Source: an uncultured Clostridia bacterium
Lineage (GTDB): Bacteria > Bacillota > Clostridia > Christensenellales > Borkfalkiaceae
Direction of reading: 5' to 3'
NCBI GenBank assembly: GCA_944372565.1
Contig: CALVZR010000104.1
Span: 1-15,337, forward strand
Length of the DNA stretch: 15,337 bases
Positions within the stretch are counted from its first letter, which is position 1. Each line of letters begins with the position of its first letter. Shown piece by piece: positions 7,071 to 14,310 of this stretch. The position numbers and the translations under genes are program-made. The notes beneath the pieces were generated by a model. The model saw nothing but the letters and a program-made list of their open reading frames with translations, had not been told where the DNA came from and did not search any database.

Positions 7071-8272
7071 GGGATTTCGGATACGTAAAGCGTTTTGAAA
7101 AACTGGGATTCGGGCTGTTTGTGCACTTCGGGTTGTACAGCATAACGGGAAAGGGAGAATGGATCTATTCCCATCTTTCCGAACGGGAACGGGAAAAATA
7201 TTTCGCCCTGCCCGCAAAATTCCGCGTGAAGGCGAATTGGGCGAAAGAACTCGCGCGCGCCGCGAAAAACGCGGGGGGCAGGTATATCACGCTCACCGCC
7301 CGCCATCACGACGGTTTTTCGCTCTACGATACCTGCGGGCTGAACGATTTCGACGCGCCGCACTCCGCCGCGGGCAGGGATCTGGTGCGGGAGTTTACGG
7401 ATGCGTGCCGCGAGCAGGGGATCGTGCCGTTTTTCTATCACACGCTTCTCGACTGGCATCATCCGGATTACAATCAAAATTTCCCCGCTTATCTCGATTA
7501 TCTGATCGAAAGCGTGCAGCTCCTCTGCGAAAACTACGGCAAAATCGGCGGGATCTGGTTCGACGGAATGTGGGATAAGCCGAACGAAAACTGGCAGGAA
7601 GACAGATTATATTCCGTCATCCGCGCCCGTCAGCCCGAAGCGATGATCATCAACAACACCGGGCTTTCCGCCCTCGGCAAAGTGGGGCATTTCGAGCTGG
7701 ACAGCGTCACGTTCGAGCGGGGCAATCCCCGATTCGTCGATCGTTCCGACAGGCCGCGCGCGGGTGAAATGTGCCAGGTGCTCAACGACCACTGGGGATA
7801 TGCGAAGGGCGATTGCAATTATAAATCCGTGAAAGAACTCATAGAAAACCTTGTGGACTGCCGCTATTGCAACTGCAATTTTCTGCTGAACACGGGGCCG
7901 AAGGGCAACGGTTCGCTCAACGGCACGGATGCGGCGCTCCTTTCCGAAATCGGAAAGTGGGTGCGGGCGAACAAGGGCTTTTTCTACGAGGCGAAGAGTT
8001 CCGATCTGCAATGTGAGGGCGGTCTGGCGCTGACCGACGGCAAATACGATTACATCGCCGTGAAAGACGTGCAGATGCAGGCGGACGCAAACGTGACGAT
8101 CTGGGAAAAACACAGGGAGATCGTCCTGCCCGGAACCGTGAAGATAAAAAGCGCTTGCTGGCTGGACAGCGGCGAAAAGATAGCAGTCGAAAACAATCGT
8201 TTCGCGGTGAAACCTTTTCCGTACGGCACGAGTTTGTCCGTGCGGGTGGCGAAACTCGAACGGGAAAAATAA
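7067..8272 (+). CDS. Alpha-L-fucosidase, glycoside hydrolase family 29
   Basis: This retaining exo-fucosidase releases L-fucose from fucosylated oligosaccharides. The barrel signatures are FVHFGLYSITGKGEW (18-32), TARHHDGFSLYDT (77-89) and GGIWFDGMW (161-169). D166 in WFDG is the predicted nucleophile. At 401 aa it is on the short side for GH29, with a barrel of about 310 residues and a small C-terminal sandwich of about 80. No signal peptide is present, so it acts in the cytoplasm. The start ATG overlaps the stop of the preceding remnant and follows AAAGGAGGAG. L-fucose isomerase comes 20 bases later, so the released sugar is isomerised directly. Linkage preference (alpha-1,2 against 1,3/1,4) cannot be read from sequence. 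Confidence 0.93.
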   Translation: MRDFGYVKRFEKLGFGLFVHFGLYSITGKGEWIYSHLSEREREKYFALPAKFRVKANWAKELARAAKNAGGRYITLTARHHDGFSLYDTCGLNDFDAPHSAAGRDLVREFTDACREQGIVPFFYHTLLDWHHPDYNQNFPAYLDYLIESVQLLCENYGKIGGIWFDGMWDKPNENWQEDRLYSVIRARQPEAMIINNTGLSALGKVGHFELDSVTFERGNPRFVDRSDRPRAGEMCQVLNDHWGYAKGDCNYKSVKELIENLVDCRYCNCNFLLNTGPKGNGSLNGTDAALLSEIGKWVRANKGFFYEAKSSDLQCEGGLALTDGKYDYIAVKDVQMQADANVTIWEKHREIVLPGTVKIKSACWLDSGEKIAVENNRFAVKPFPYGTSLSVRVAKLEREK

Positions 8273-8278
8273 AGAATC

Positions 8279-8284
8279 AGGAGG
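8279..8284 (+). promoter_or_regulatory. Shine-Dalgarno site that sets the fucI start
   Basis: AGGAGG lies 8 bases before the ATG at 8293. The frame is open further upstream (to 8155), but that part lies inside the fucosidase gene and lacks a ribosome site, so 8293 is the start. Confidence 0.85.
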
Positions 8285-8292
8285 AATACGGA

Positions 8293-10065
8293 ATGAAACC
8301 GAAAATCGGAATCCGCCCGACCATAGACGGCCGCTGGGGCGGAATCAGGGAAGGTCTGGAAGAGCAGACCATGCAGATGGCGAAGGACGCGAAAAAACTC
8401 ATCGAGGAAAACGTGTTCTACGCGGACGGCAGCAAGGCGGAAGTGGTGATTTCGCCCTGCACGATCGGCGGCGGCAAGGAAGCCGCGGCGTGCGCGGAGT
8501 TTTTCAAAAAGGAAAACGTTACCGCCACGCTCACGGTAACGCCGTGCTGGTGCTACGGCAGCGAAACTATGGATCTCGATCCGCTCACCGTCAAGGCGGT
8601 GTGGGGCTTTAACGGCACGGAGCGCCCGGGCGCGGTGTATCTTGCGGCTTGTATGGCCGCGCACGCGCAGCGCGGACTGCCCGCCTTCGCGATTTACGGC
8701 GAGGACGTGCAGGACGTCGGGATGAGCGGCATCACGCCGGACGTGGAGGAAAAGATTTTGCGTTTCGCGCGGTGCGCGCTGGCGGTCGGGCAGATCCGCA
8801 ACAAGGCGTATGTTTCCATCGGCTCGGTGGCGATGGGCATCGGCGGCAGTTTCCTCGACGCGAATATGATGCAGAAATATTTCGGCATCCGCGCGGAATG
8901 GGTGGATATGACGGAGATTCTCCGCCGCATCGACCTCGAAATCTACGACAAAGAAGAATACGAAAAAGAACTCGCATGGATCAAAAAGAACTGCAAGGAA
9001 GGCAAGGACAATAACGGCGGAATTTGGGGACAGAAGGATTTCACGCGGGAAGAGCTGGATAAACAGTGGGAATTCGTTGCGAAAATGACGCTCATCATCA
9101 AGGATATTATGCTGGGCAACGAAAAGCTGAACGACATCGGCCGCCACGAAGAGGCGCTCGGCAGGAACGCCGTTTTCGCGGGATTCCAGGGTCAGCGTAT
9201 GTGGACGGACTATAAGCCAAACGGCGATTATACCGAGGCTATCCTCAACTCCACTTTCGACTGGAACGGCAGGAAACAGCCGCTCATCCTCGCGACGGAA
9301 AGCGACAACTGCAACGGCCTGGCGATGCTGTTTGAAAATATGCTCACGGGGCAGGCGAGCGTGTTCGCGGACGTGCGCACGTTCTGGAGTCCCGCGGCGG
9401 TGGAACGCTGCACGGGCTGGAAGCCCGAGGGCAGGGCGGCAAACGGCTTTATGCACCTCATCAACAGCGGCGCCGCCGCGCTCGACGGCACGGGCGCGTG
9501 CAAAAACGAAAAGGGCGAATCCGAAATGAAACGCTGGTGGAACGTGACGGACAAGGATATTTCCGCCATGATGAAAGCGACGAAATTTTCTCCCGCGAAC
9601 AGGGGATATTTCCGCGGCGGCGGATTTTCGAGCACCTATTCCACGGAAGGGGAAATGCCCGTTACGCTCGTGCGCGTGAATATGGTGGACGGCGTCGGAT
9701 ACACTATGCAGATCGCCGAGGGCTGGACGGTCGTGCTCCCCGAAAAGGTAAACAAAACGCTTTGGGAAAGAACGGACCTTACCTGGCCTTCCACCTGGTT
9801 CGTTCCGCGGCTGAACGATACGAACGCCTTTTCGAGCGTATATAACGTGATGGCGAACTGGGGAGCGAATCACGGCGCGTTCACATACGGGCATATCGGG
9901 AAGGATCTCATCACGCTCGCGAGTATGTTCCGCATCCCCGTTTCCATGCACAACATAGAGGATAAGGATATCTACCGTCCGCATGCGTGGAGCGCGTTCG
10001 GCACGAAGGATTTAGAAGGCGCGGATTACAGGGCGTGCGCGCACTATAAAGAACTTTACAAGTAA
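8293..10065 (+). CDS. fucI: L-fucose isomerase
   Basis: The enzyme converts L-fucose to L-fuculose (and D-arabinose to D-ribulose), the first step of fucose catabolism, with Mn2+ in the cytoplasm. The 590 residues match the 591 of E. coli FucI. The three metal ligands of E. coli (E337, D361, H528) appear here one position earlier: E336 in LATESDNCNG, D360 in FADVRTFWSP and H527 in WGANHGAFTYGH. The N-terminal IGIRPTIDGRWGGIREG and TPCWCYGSETMD (83-94) are also family hallmarks. It is the last gene of the fucosidase operon and is followed by a terminator. Fuculokinase and fuculose-1-phosphate aldolase are not adjacent, so the downstream steps must be encoded elsewhere, or fuculose is handled by another route. 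Confidence 0.97.
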   Translation: MKPKIGIRPTIDGRWGGIREGLEEQTMQMAKDAKKLIEENVFYADGSKAEVVISPCTIGGGKEAAACAEFFKKENVTATLTVTPCWCYGSETMDLDPLTVKAVWGFNGTERPGAVYLAACMAAHAQRGLPAFAIYGEDVQDVGMSGITPDVEEKILRFARCALAVGQIRNKAYVSIGSVAMGIGGSFLDANMMQKYFGIRAEWVDMTEILRRIDLEIYDKEEYEKELAWIKKNCKEGKDNNGGIWGQKDFTREELDKQWEFVAKMTLIIKDIMLGNEKLNDIGRHEEALGRNAVFAGFQGQRMWTDYKPNGDYTEAILNSTFDWNGRKQPLILATESDNCNGLAMLFENMLTGQASVFADVRTFWSPAAVERCTGWKPEGRAANGFMHLINSGAAALDGTGACKNEKGESEMKRWWNVTDKDISAMMKATKFSPANRGYFRGGGFSSTYSTEGEMPVTLVRVNMVDGVGYTMQIAEGWTVVLPEKVNKTLWERTDLTWPSTWFVPRLNDTNAFSSVYNVMANWGANHGAFTYGHIGKDLITLASMFRIPVSMHNIEDKDIYRPHAWSAFGTKDLEGADYRACAHYKELYK

Positions 10066-10082
10066 TGGAATAATGCTTAAAA

Positions 10083-10117
10083 AAACGAGCCGTAAACTGA
10101 TGTTTTACGGCTCGTTT
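10083..10117. terminator. Bidirectional terminator between fucI and the second AraC gene
   Basis: A perfect 14-bp stem (10083-10096 with 10104-10117) with a 7-base loop. The arm ends give an A-rich 5' flank and a T-rich 3' flank on both strands, suiting the convergent genes that stop at 10065 (+) and 10122 (-). Confidence 0.85.
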
Positions 10118-10121
10118 ATGT

Positions 10122-10964
10122 TTATCGTTTTATGGCTTGCAAAGGGCTTTTTCCCGTTCGCTTTTTATAAGCTTCGGCAAAGCGGGAGGCGGAGGAAAAT
10201 CCCGTTTGCGCGGCGATTTCCGTAACCGACAGATCGGTGTTTTTCAGAAGGTCTTCCGCGTGCGCCATCCGTACGCGCGCAAGATACTGCATCGGCGTGC
10301 AGCCGAGCGTGAGGCGGAAGGAGCGGATGAGGTGATATTTGTTCACGAAAAACTTTTCCGCCAGAAAATCGAGCGTGATCTTCTGCGCGAAATACGTTTC
10401 CATATACCTGCTGCACAGCCAGACGGCTTTTCCCGCTCCGCTCATCGGCAGCGGTTCTTCCGCGCGGAAATTGTTCAGCCCCGTCAGGCGGAGGATGAGA
10501 ATGAGCAGTTCGTTCACCGCGCCCAGCACGGCAGCCTGCCAGAAAGGCTTTTTCGCGCCGATCTCCGCGTCTATTTTGGCAAGCAGCGCGCGGAATTCCT
10601 GGCGGTGCCCGGGAAAATCGAATACGTAGCTTTTCGTGAGAAACTCATCGGAATTTTCCGAAGTGAAATAGATATCCGCGAGGGAAATTACCGTATATTG
10701 CAGCGGCGCTTCGGGGGCGGGAGCGGAAATTTCCGTGTGCGCCACGTACGGGTTGGTTACGACCAGCGTGCCCGTTTCCACGGGGCGCACTTCGCCGCCG
10801 TTCACGAACGAGCCTTTGCCGCCCGTGACGAAGAGGATTTCGCTGTACGGGTGGGAATGTTCCGAACTGTTCCAGTCGTTTTCGAATTTGGATTTATCGT
10901 AGGATAAAAATTTATAATCGGGGCGGAAATTCCCGTCCCCGAACCGCAGAACGACGCTGCTCAC
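10122..10964 (-). CDS. AraC-family transcriptional regulator, divergent from the GH112 gene
   Basis: This 280-aa regulator has an N-terminal cupin region (about 30-100; EHSHPYSEILFVTGGKG at 35-51, then PVETGTLVVTNPYVAH at 61-76) for effector sensing. Its C-terminal AraC domain (about 185-280) has HTH 1 at LDFLAEKFFVNKYHLIRSF (198-216) and HTH 2 at VTEIAAQTGFSSASRFAEAY (247-266), ending KKRTGKSPLQA. The start codon is GTG at 10964, supported by GGAGGAG 6 bases upstream. Divergence from the GH112 gene across 193 bp, with direct repeats between, makes it the likely regulator of that gene and probably of itself. It shares little beyond the family pattern with the AraC gene at 3501-4385. Confidence 0.92.
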   Translation of the reverse strand: MSSVVLRFGDGNFRPDYKFLSYDKSKFENDWNSSEHSHPYSEILFVTGGKGSFVNGGEVRPVETGTLVVTNPYVAHTEISAPAPEAPLQYTVISLADIYFTSENSDEFLTKSYVFDFPGHRQEFRALLAKIDAEIGAKKPFWQAAVLGAVNELLILILRLTGLNNFRAEEPLPMSGAGKAVWLCSRYMETYFAQKITLDFLAEKFFVNKYHLIRSFRLTLGCTPMQYLARVRMAHAEDLLKNTDLSVTEIAAQTGFSSASRFAEAYKKRTGKSPLQAIKR

Positions 10965-10970
10965 CGTTTG

Positions 10971-10979
10971 CTCCTCCGC
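10971..10979 (-). promoter_or_regulatory. Shine-Dalgarno site supporting a GTG start
   Basis: Read on the - strand this is GCGGAGGAG, ending 6 bases before the GTG at 10964. It is what decides for the non-ATG start of the AraC gene. Confidence 0.8.
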
Positions 10980-10999
10980 AAAAATACTTCTCTTGAAAA

Positions 11000-11028
11000 A
11001 GCATAATCCGATCGGCCGCTTTTGTCAA
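11000..11028 (-). promoter_or_regulatory. Promoter of the second AraC gene
   Basis: On the - strand TTGACA (11028-11023), 17 bp, TATGCT (11005-11000). Transcription from about 10993 gives a leader of about 28 bases that includes the Shine-Dalgarno site. The -35 box lies inside a third, imperfect copy of the repeat found at 11047 and 11068, compatible with autoregulation. Confidence 0.7.
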
Positions 11029-11046
11029 TTCTTTTTACGCGAAAAA

Positions 11047-11082
11047 TGTCAATATCTTTATAAAAACGGTCAATTTCTGTAT
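11047..11082 (+). promoter_or_regulatory. Candidate AraC operator: two direct repeats 21 bp apart
   Basis: TGTCAATATCTTTAT (11047-11061) and GGTCAATTTCTGTAT (11068-11082) agree at 12 of 15 positions and are offset by exactly 21 bp, two helical turns, as expected for tandem half-sites of an AraC dimer. The downstream copy touches the -35 box of the GH112 promoter, the position from which AraC-type activators contact RNA polymerase. A weaker copy starts at 11023. Binding by the adjacent AraC protein is inferred. Confidence 0.55.
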
Positions 11083-11110
11083 TGAAATCTATCCGTTTTC
11101 TCTATATAAT
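11082..11110 (+). promoter_or_regulatory. Promoter of the GH112 phosphorylase gene
   Basis: TTGAAA (11082-11087), 17 bp, TATAAT (11105-11110). Transcription from about 11117 gives a leader of about 41 bases with AAAAGGAGG 4 bases before the ATG at 11158. The imperfect -35 box next to the direct repeats fits an activated promoter. Confidence 0.75.
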
Positions 11111-11157
11111 GGAGATAAAAAGGGCGGAAACGTTTTTCCGCGCGAAAAGGAGGTACT

Positions 11158-13326
11158 ATGAAAACGACTGGCAGGGTTACGATTCCCACGGACGAAAGTT
11201 TCGTTGAGGGGACGAAGGAGATCGCGGCAAAATGGGGAGCGGACGCCGTGCGCGACTGCGACGGCACCGTACTTCCCGCGAACGTGGCGGAACTTGCGGA
11301 CAAGGTATATAACACATATTTCATCGTGCGCGGAGATAACGAATGGGCGGACAAGCACCCCGAGGAAACGCACCGCACCTTTCTGATGAGCGAGCGCACG
11401 CTCGCCGAGGGCAAAACGCTGGAAATCGAGGTGATGAAGGGGTATTTTCCGCAGCAGATCGTTCCCGATTGGGAAAATCTTTCCTATTGGGAAGTGATCG
11501 ACCGCACGACGGGAGAGGTCGTTTCCGATTGGAAAGCGGACGAGGCGCGGGGGATCGTGAAGATCGAAAAAGCCGAGGAAATGCACGAATACACCGTGGA
11601 TTTTATGGCGAAAGTCATCTGGCATCCCGTGCAGATTTATAACTATCTCACGAATAACTGGACGTGCGCAAAACAGAAGATGTACGATCCCGCGTTCCCG
11701 CACACCGCGGAGTATATCAAGGAACATATGCGCAAATGGTGCGACGAGCATCCCGAAACCAACGTGGTGCGCTTTACGACCTTCCTCTATCAGTTCACGC
11801 TGATTTTCAACGAGCAGGGCAAGGAAAAATACGTCGATTGGTTCGGCTACGGGCTTTCCACGTCGCCCGCTATGCTCGAAGATTTCAAAAAGGAATACGG
11901 CTACGCCCTCCGCGCGGAAGATTTTATCGACGGCGGCTGCTACAACACGCCTTTCCGCGTGCCGAATAAGCGCTTTAAAGATTATATGGAGTTCGTGGAA
12001 AAGCGGGTGTGCAGAACGGTCCGCTCTCTCACGGATATCGTGCACGAAAAGGGCAAAGAGGCGATGATGTTCCTCGGCGACGACTGGATCGGCGCCGAAC
12101 CCTACGGCGAACACTTTGCCGAAACGGGGCTGGACGCCGTTGTCGGCAGCGTGGGCGGCGGCGTTACCGTGCGTATGCTCTCCGAGATTCCGCACGTAAA
12201 ATACAGGGAAGGCAGGTTTTTGCCCTATTTCTTCCCCGATACTTTCTTTGAAGGCAACGAGGAAAACGCGGTTGCCGAACTCAACCGCAACTGGACGACG
12301 GCGCGCCGCGCGATGATGCGCAAGCCGCTCGATCGCATGGGATTCGGCGGATATCTCTCGCTCGCGGCGAAGTTCCCGACGTTCGTGGACAGGGTGAGCG
12401 AGATCTGCGAGGAGTTCCGCGGCATCGTGGATATGGCGGGCAAGGCGAAACCCTATTGCGGGCTTACCGTCGCCATCCTCAACTGCTGGGGCAAAAAGCG
12501 CAGCTGGATGAGCCATATGGTTGCGCACGAACTGTGGTATCAGCCCGTTTATTCCTATCAGGGCATCCTCGAAGCCATCAGCGGGCTGGCGGTCAACGTG
12601 AAATTCGTTTCCTTTGAAGACGTGAAAGCGGGCATCGACGGGGATATAGACGTCATCATCAACGTGGGCGACGGCTACACCGCTTATTCGGGCGGGGAAT
12701 ACTGGAACGACGAAGGCGTCGTCCGCGCGATCCGCTCCTGGGTGCGCGAAGGGCACGGCTTCATCGGCGTGGGCGAACCTACCGAATACGTGAAGGGCGG
12801 CAGGACGTTCGTGCTCGCGGACGTGCTCGGCGTCGATAAGGAAATCGGCTTTACCATGAGCGAGGATAAATACAACATCGAAAAGAAGGCGCATTTCATC
12901 ACGGAAGACGTTCGCGGAGAGATCGATTACGGCGAGGGCAAGAAGAACATCTACGCTCTGCCCGGTGCGGACGTGCTCGACATCGAATTTTCCGACCGTT
13001 TCAGAAGGAACGTGAACGTGGGCGAGGTCAAACTCGCGGCGAACGCCTGCGGCAAGGGGCGCGGCGTGTATATCGCGGGGCTGCCGTACAGCGCGCAGAA
13101 CGCGCGGCTCTTATACAGGGCGATGTTCTGGAGCGCAGGCAAGGAAAACGAACTGAAAAGGGCGTTCGTTTCCGATCCCGCCACGGAATGCACCTACTAT
13201 CCCGAAATGAAGAAATACGCGGTGATCAACAACGCCGCGGAAGCGAAAAAGACGGTGTTCTACGATATCGACGGCAACGAAAAAGAACTTGCCCTCGGAC
13301 CGGGAGAGATCGTCTGGATAGGCTGA
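11158..13326 (+). CDS. lnpA: GH112 1,3-beta-galactosyl-N-acetylhexosamine phosphorylase
   Basis: The enzyme phosphorolyses lacto-N-biose (Gal-b1,3-GlcNAc) and/or galacto-N-biose (Gal-b1,3-GalNAc) to Gal-1-phosphate and the free HexNAc, in the cytoplasm. At 722 aa it has the family length and aligns by eye through nearly its whole length with the bifidobacterial enzyme: TGRVTIPTDESF at the N-terminus, NVVRFTTFLYQFTL (202-215), EAMMFLGDDWIG (301-312), EGRFLPYFFPDTF and VGEPTEYVKGGRTF. D308 in FLGDDW corresponds to the proposed general acid D313 of B. longum. V158 matches V162 there, a position I recall as affecting LNB/GNB preference. A beta-1,4-galactosyl-L-rhamnose phosphorylase of the same family is the main alternative; Y211 and the DGG at 258-260 look more like the LNB/GNB type. 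It is a single-gene unit with its own promoter and terminator. NahK, GalT and GalE, the usual partners, are absent nearby. Confidence 0.93.
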   Translation: MKTTGRVTIPTDESFVEGTKEIAAKWGADAVRDCDGTVLPANVAELADKVYNTYFIVRGDNEWADKHPEETHRTFLMSERTLAEGKTLEIEVMKGYFPQQIVPDWENLSYWEVIDRTTGEVVSDWKADEARGIVKIEKAEEMHEYTVDFMAKVIWHPVQIYNYLTNNWTCAKQKMYDPAFPHTAEYIKEHMRKWCDEHPETNVVRFTTFLYQFTLIFNEQGKEKYVDWFGYGLSTSPAMLEDFKKEYGYALRAEDFIDGGCYNTPFRVPNKRFKDYMEFVEKRVCRTVRSLTDIVHEKGKEAMMFLGDDWIGAEPYGEHFAETGLDAVVGSVGGGVTVRMLSEIPHVKYREGRFLPYFFPDTFFEGNEENAVAELNRNWTTARRAMMRKPLDRMGFGGYLSLAAKFPTFVDRVSEICEEFRGIVDMAGKAKPYCGLTVAILNCWGKKRSWMSHMVAHELWYQPVYSYQGILEAISGLAVNVKFVSFEDVKAGIDGDIDVIINVGDGYTAYSGGEYWNDEGVVRAIRSWVREGHGFIGVGEPTEYVKGGRTFVLADVLGVDKEIGFTMSEDKYNIEKKAHFITEDVRGEIDYGEGKKNIYALPGADVLDIEFSDRFRRNVNVGEVKLAANACGKGRGVYIAGLPYSAQNARLLYRAMFWSAGKENELKRAFVSDPATECTYYPEMKKYAVINNAAEAKKTVFYDIDGNEKELALGPGEIVWIG

Positions 13327-13333
13327 ACGGAAT

Positions 13334-13364
13334 AAAAAAACGCCGCTTTTTGCGGCGTTTTTTT
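13334..13364 (+). terminator. Strong intrinsic terminator after the GH112 gene
   Basis: A 13-bp stem (13334-13346 with 13352-13364; core CGCCGC/GCGGCG) with a 5-T loop ends in T7, starting 7 bases after the stop. It separates the glycan genes from the DNA-repair operon. Confidence 0.93.
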
Positions 13365-13420
13365 GTTCGGCGCTGCATTCGGGTTTTATCGTTTTCAAAA
13401 AGGGGAAAGATCTTATCCGA

Positions 13421-13437
13421 GCGCCCCGTCGGGGCGC
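13421..13437 (+). other. GC-only hairpin in the ku leader region
   Basis: GCGCCCC and GGGGCGC form a perfect 7-bp stem around GTC, 9 bases upstream of the ku Shine-Dalgarno site. There is no T-tract after it, so it is not an ordinary terminator. The rest of 13365-13460 shows no convincing promoter; a weak TTGTTC/TTATCG pair at 13363/13386 is the best seen. Confidence 0.5.
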
Positions 13438-13446
13438 GTGAAAAAC

Positions 13447-13452
13447 GGGAGG
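13447..13452 (+). promoter_or_regulatory. Shine-Dalgarno site that sets the ku start
   Basis: GGGAGG lies 8 bases before the ATG at 13461. The frame is open back to 13188, but that would run through the GH112 gene and the terminator, so it is not used. Confidence 0.85.
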
Positions 13453-13460
13453 TTTTTTAT

Positions 13461-14288
13461 ATGGCGTACAGTTTCAAGGGCGCGATCTCCTTCGGGCTGA
13501 TCTATATCCCCGTCACGCTCACCGCGGCGATACGGGAAAACGACATCGGGTTCAATATGCTCGATAAAAAGACGAAGTCGCGCATCCGCTACAAAAAAAC
13601 GTGCGTGGACTGCGGCGACAGGGAAGTGAAACGGCAGGATATCGTGAAGGGATACGAATACGAGGAGGGGAAATACGTCATCTTCACGGAAGAGGATTTT
13701 GAAAAGGTGAAGTCCAAAAAGGATAAGAACATCGCCATCGAGCGTTTCGTGGAACTGAAAGAGATCGATCCGCTTTATTTCGACCGCGCCTTTTACGTCG
13801 CGCCCGCGGGCGCGGAAAAGGCGTTCTGCTTATTGCTCCGCGCCATGGAAGAAGAGGGCAAGGCGGGCGTGGCGCGGGCGGTGTTCGGCAACAAACAATC
13901 GCTCATCGCGCTCCGCGCGAAGGACGGGGAAATGCTCCTCAATACGATGTATTTTTACGACGAGGTGCAGGAAAATCCCGCAAAAAAGACGGAGGCGGAG
14001 GTGAGCGAACAGGAGCTTGCCTTGGCGAAAACCCTCATCGAGGGAATGAGCGGGCATTTCAAGGCGCAGGATTATAAGGACGAATACCGCGAGCGTCTGC
14101 TCGCCGCCATCGAACGGAAAATTTCGGGAAGGGAGATCGTTTCGCCCAAAGAGAGCGGCGGGAAAAAAGTGACCGATCTGATGGAGGCGCTCCGCCTGAG
14201 CCTGAAAGAGGTCAAGCCCAGAAAGGGGACGAAAGCCGCGCCCGCACGCAAGGGCGAAAAAGCGGCGAAAACCAAAAAGGCGCAGTAA
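13461..14288 (+). CDS. ku: Ku, DNA end-binding protein of bacterial NHEJ
   Basis: This 275-aa protein binds double-strand DNA ends as a homodimer and recruits LigD. The start MAYSFKGAISFGLIYIPV is the standard bacterial Ku N-terminus. A CVDC pair at 48-51 followed by IVKGYEYEEGKYVIFTEEDF (61-80) matches the short Cys-containing loop of Bacillota-type Ku. The Ku core runs to about residue 215, then a region with KVTDLMEALRLSL, and ends in a Lys/Ala-rich basic tail (about 252-275) of the kind that contacts DNA. The stop lies 22 bases before ligD, so the two form an operon. Confidence 0.97.
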   Translation: MAYSFKGAISFGLIYIPVTLTAAIRENDIGFNMLDKKTKSRIRYKKTCVDCGDREVKRQDIVKGYEYEEGKYVIFTEEDFEKVKSKKDKNIAIERFVELKEIDPLYFDRAFYVAPAGAEKAFCLLLRAMEEEGKAGVARAVFGNKQSLIALRAKDGEMLLNTMYFYDEVQENPAKKTEAEVSEQELALAKTLIEGMSGHFKAQDYKDEYRERLLAAIERKISGREIVSPKESGGKKVTDLMEALRLSLKEVKPRKGTKAAPARKGEKAAKTKKAQ

Positions 14289-14310
14289 GCGGCGAAAACG
14301 GAGGCGAACA

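Noticed and set aside
8050..9984. A 644-codon open frame on the - strand over fucI
   Set aside because: It lies antisense to a certain fucI gene whose three metal ligands are in place. The long frame is a by-product of GC-rich codon positions, and its His/Arg/Phe-rich translation shows no family pattern.
11089..12894. A 601-codon open frame on the - strand over the GH112 gene
   Set aside because: Same reason: antisense shadow of a well-supported gene, with a low-complexity translation and no ribosome site.
13188..13460. N-terminal extension of Ku by 91 codons
   Set aside because: It would read through the GH112 3' end and a strong terminator. The true Ku N-terminus (MAYSFKGAISFG) starts at 13461 after GGGAGG.
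13608..13620. The CVDC pair in Ku as a novel zinc-binding fusion
   Set aside because: A CxxC at this point followed by an IVKGYEY segment also occurs in ordinary Bacillus-type Ku proteins.
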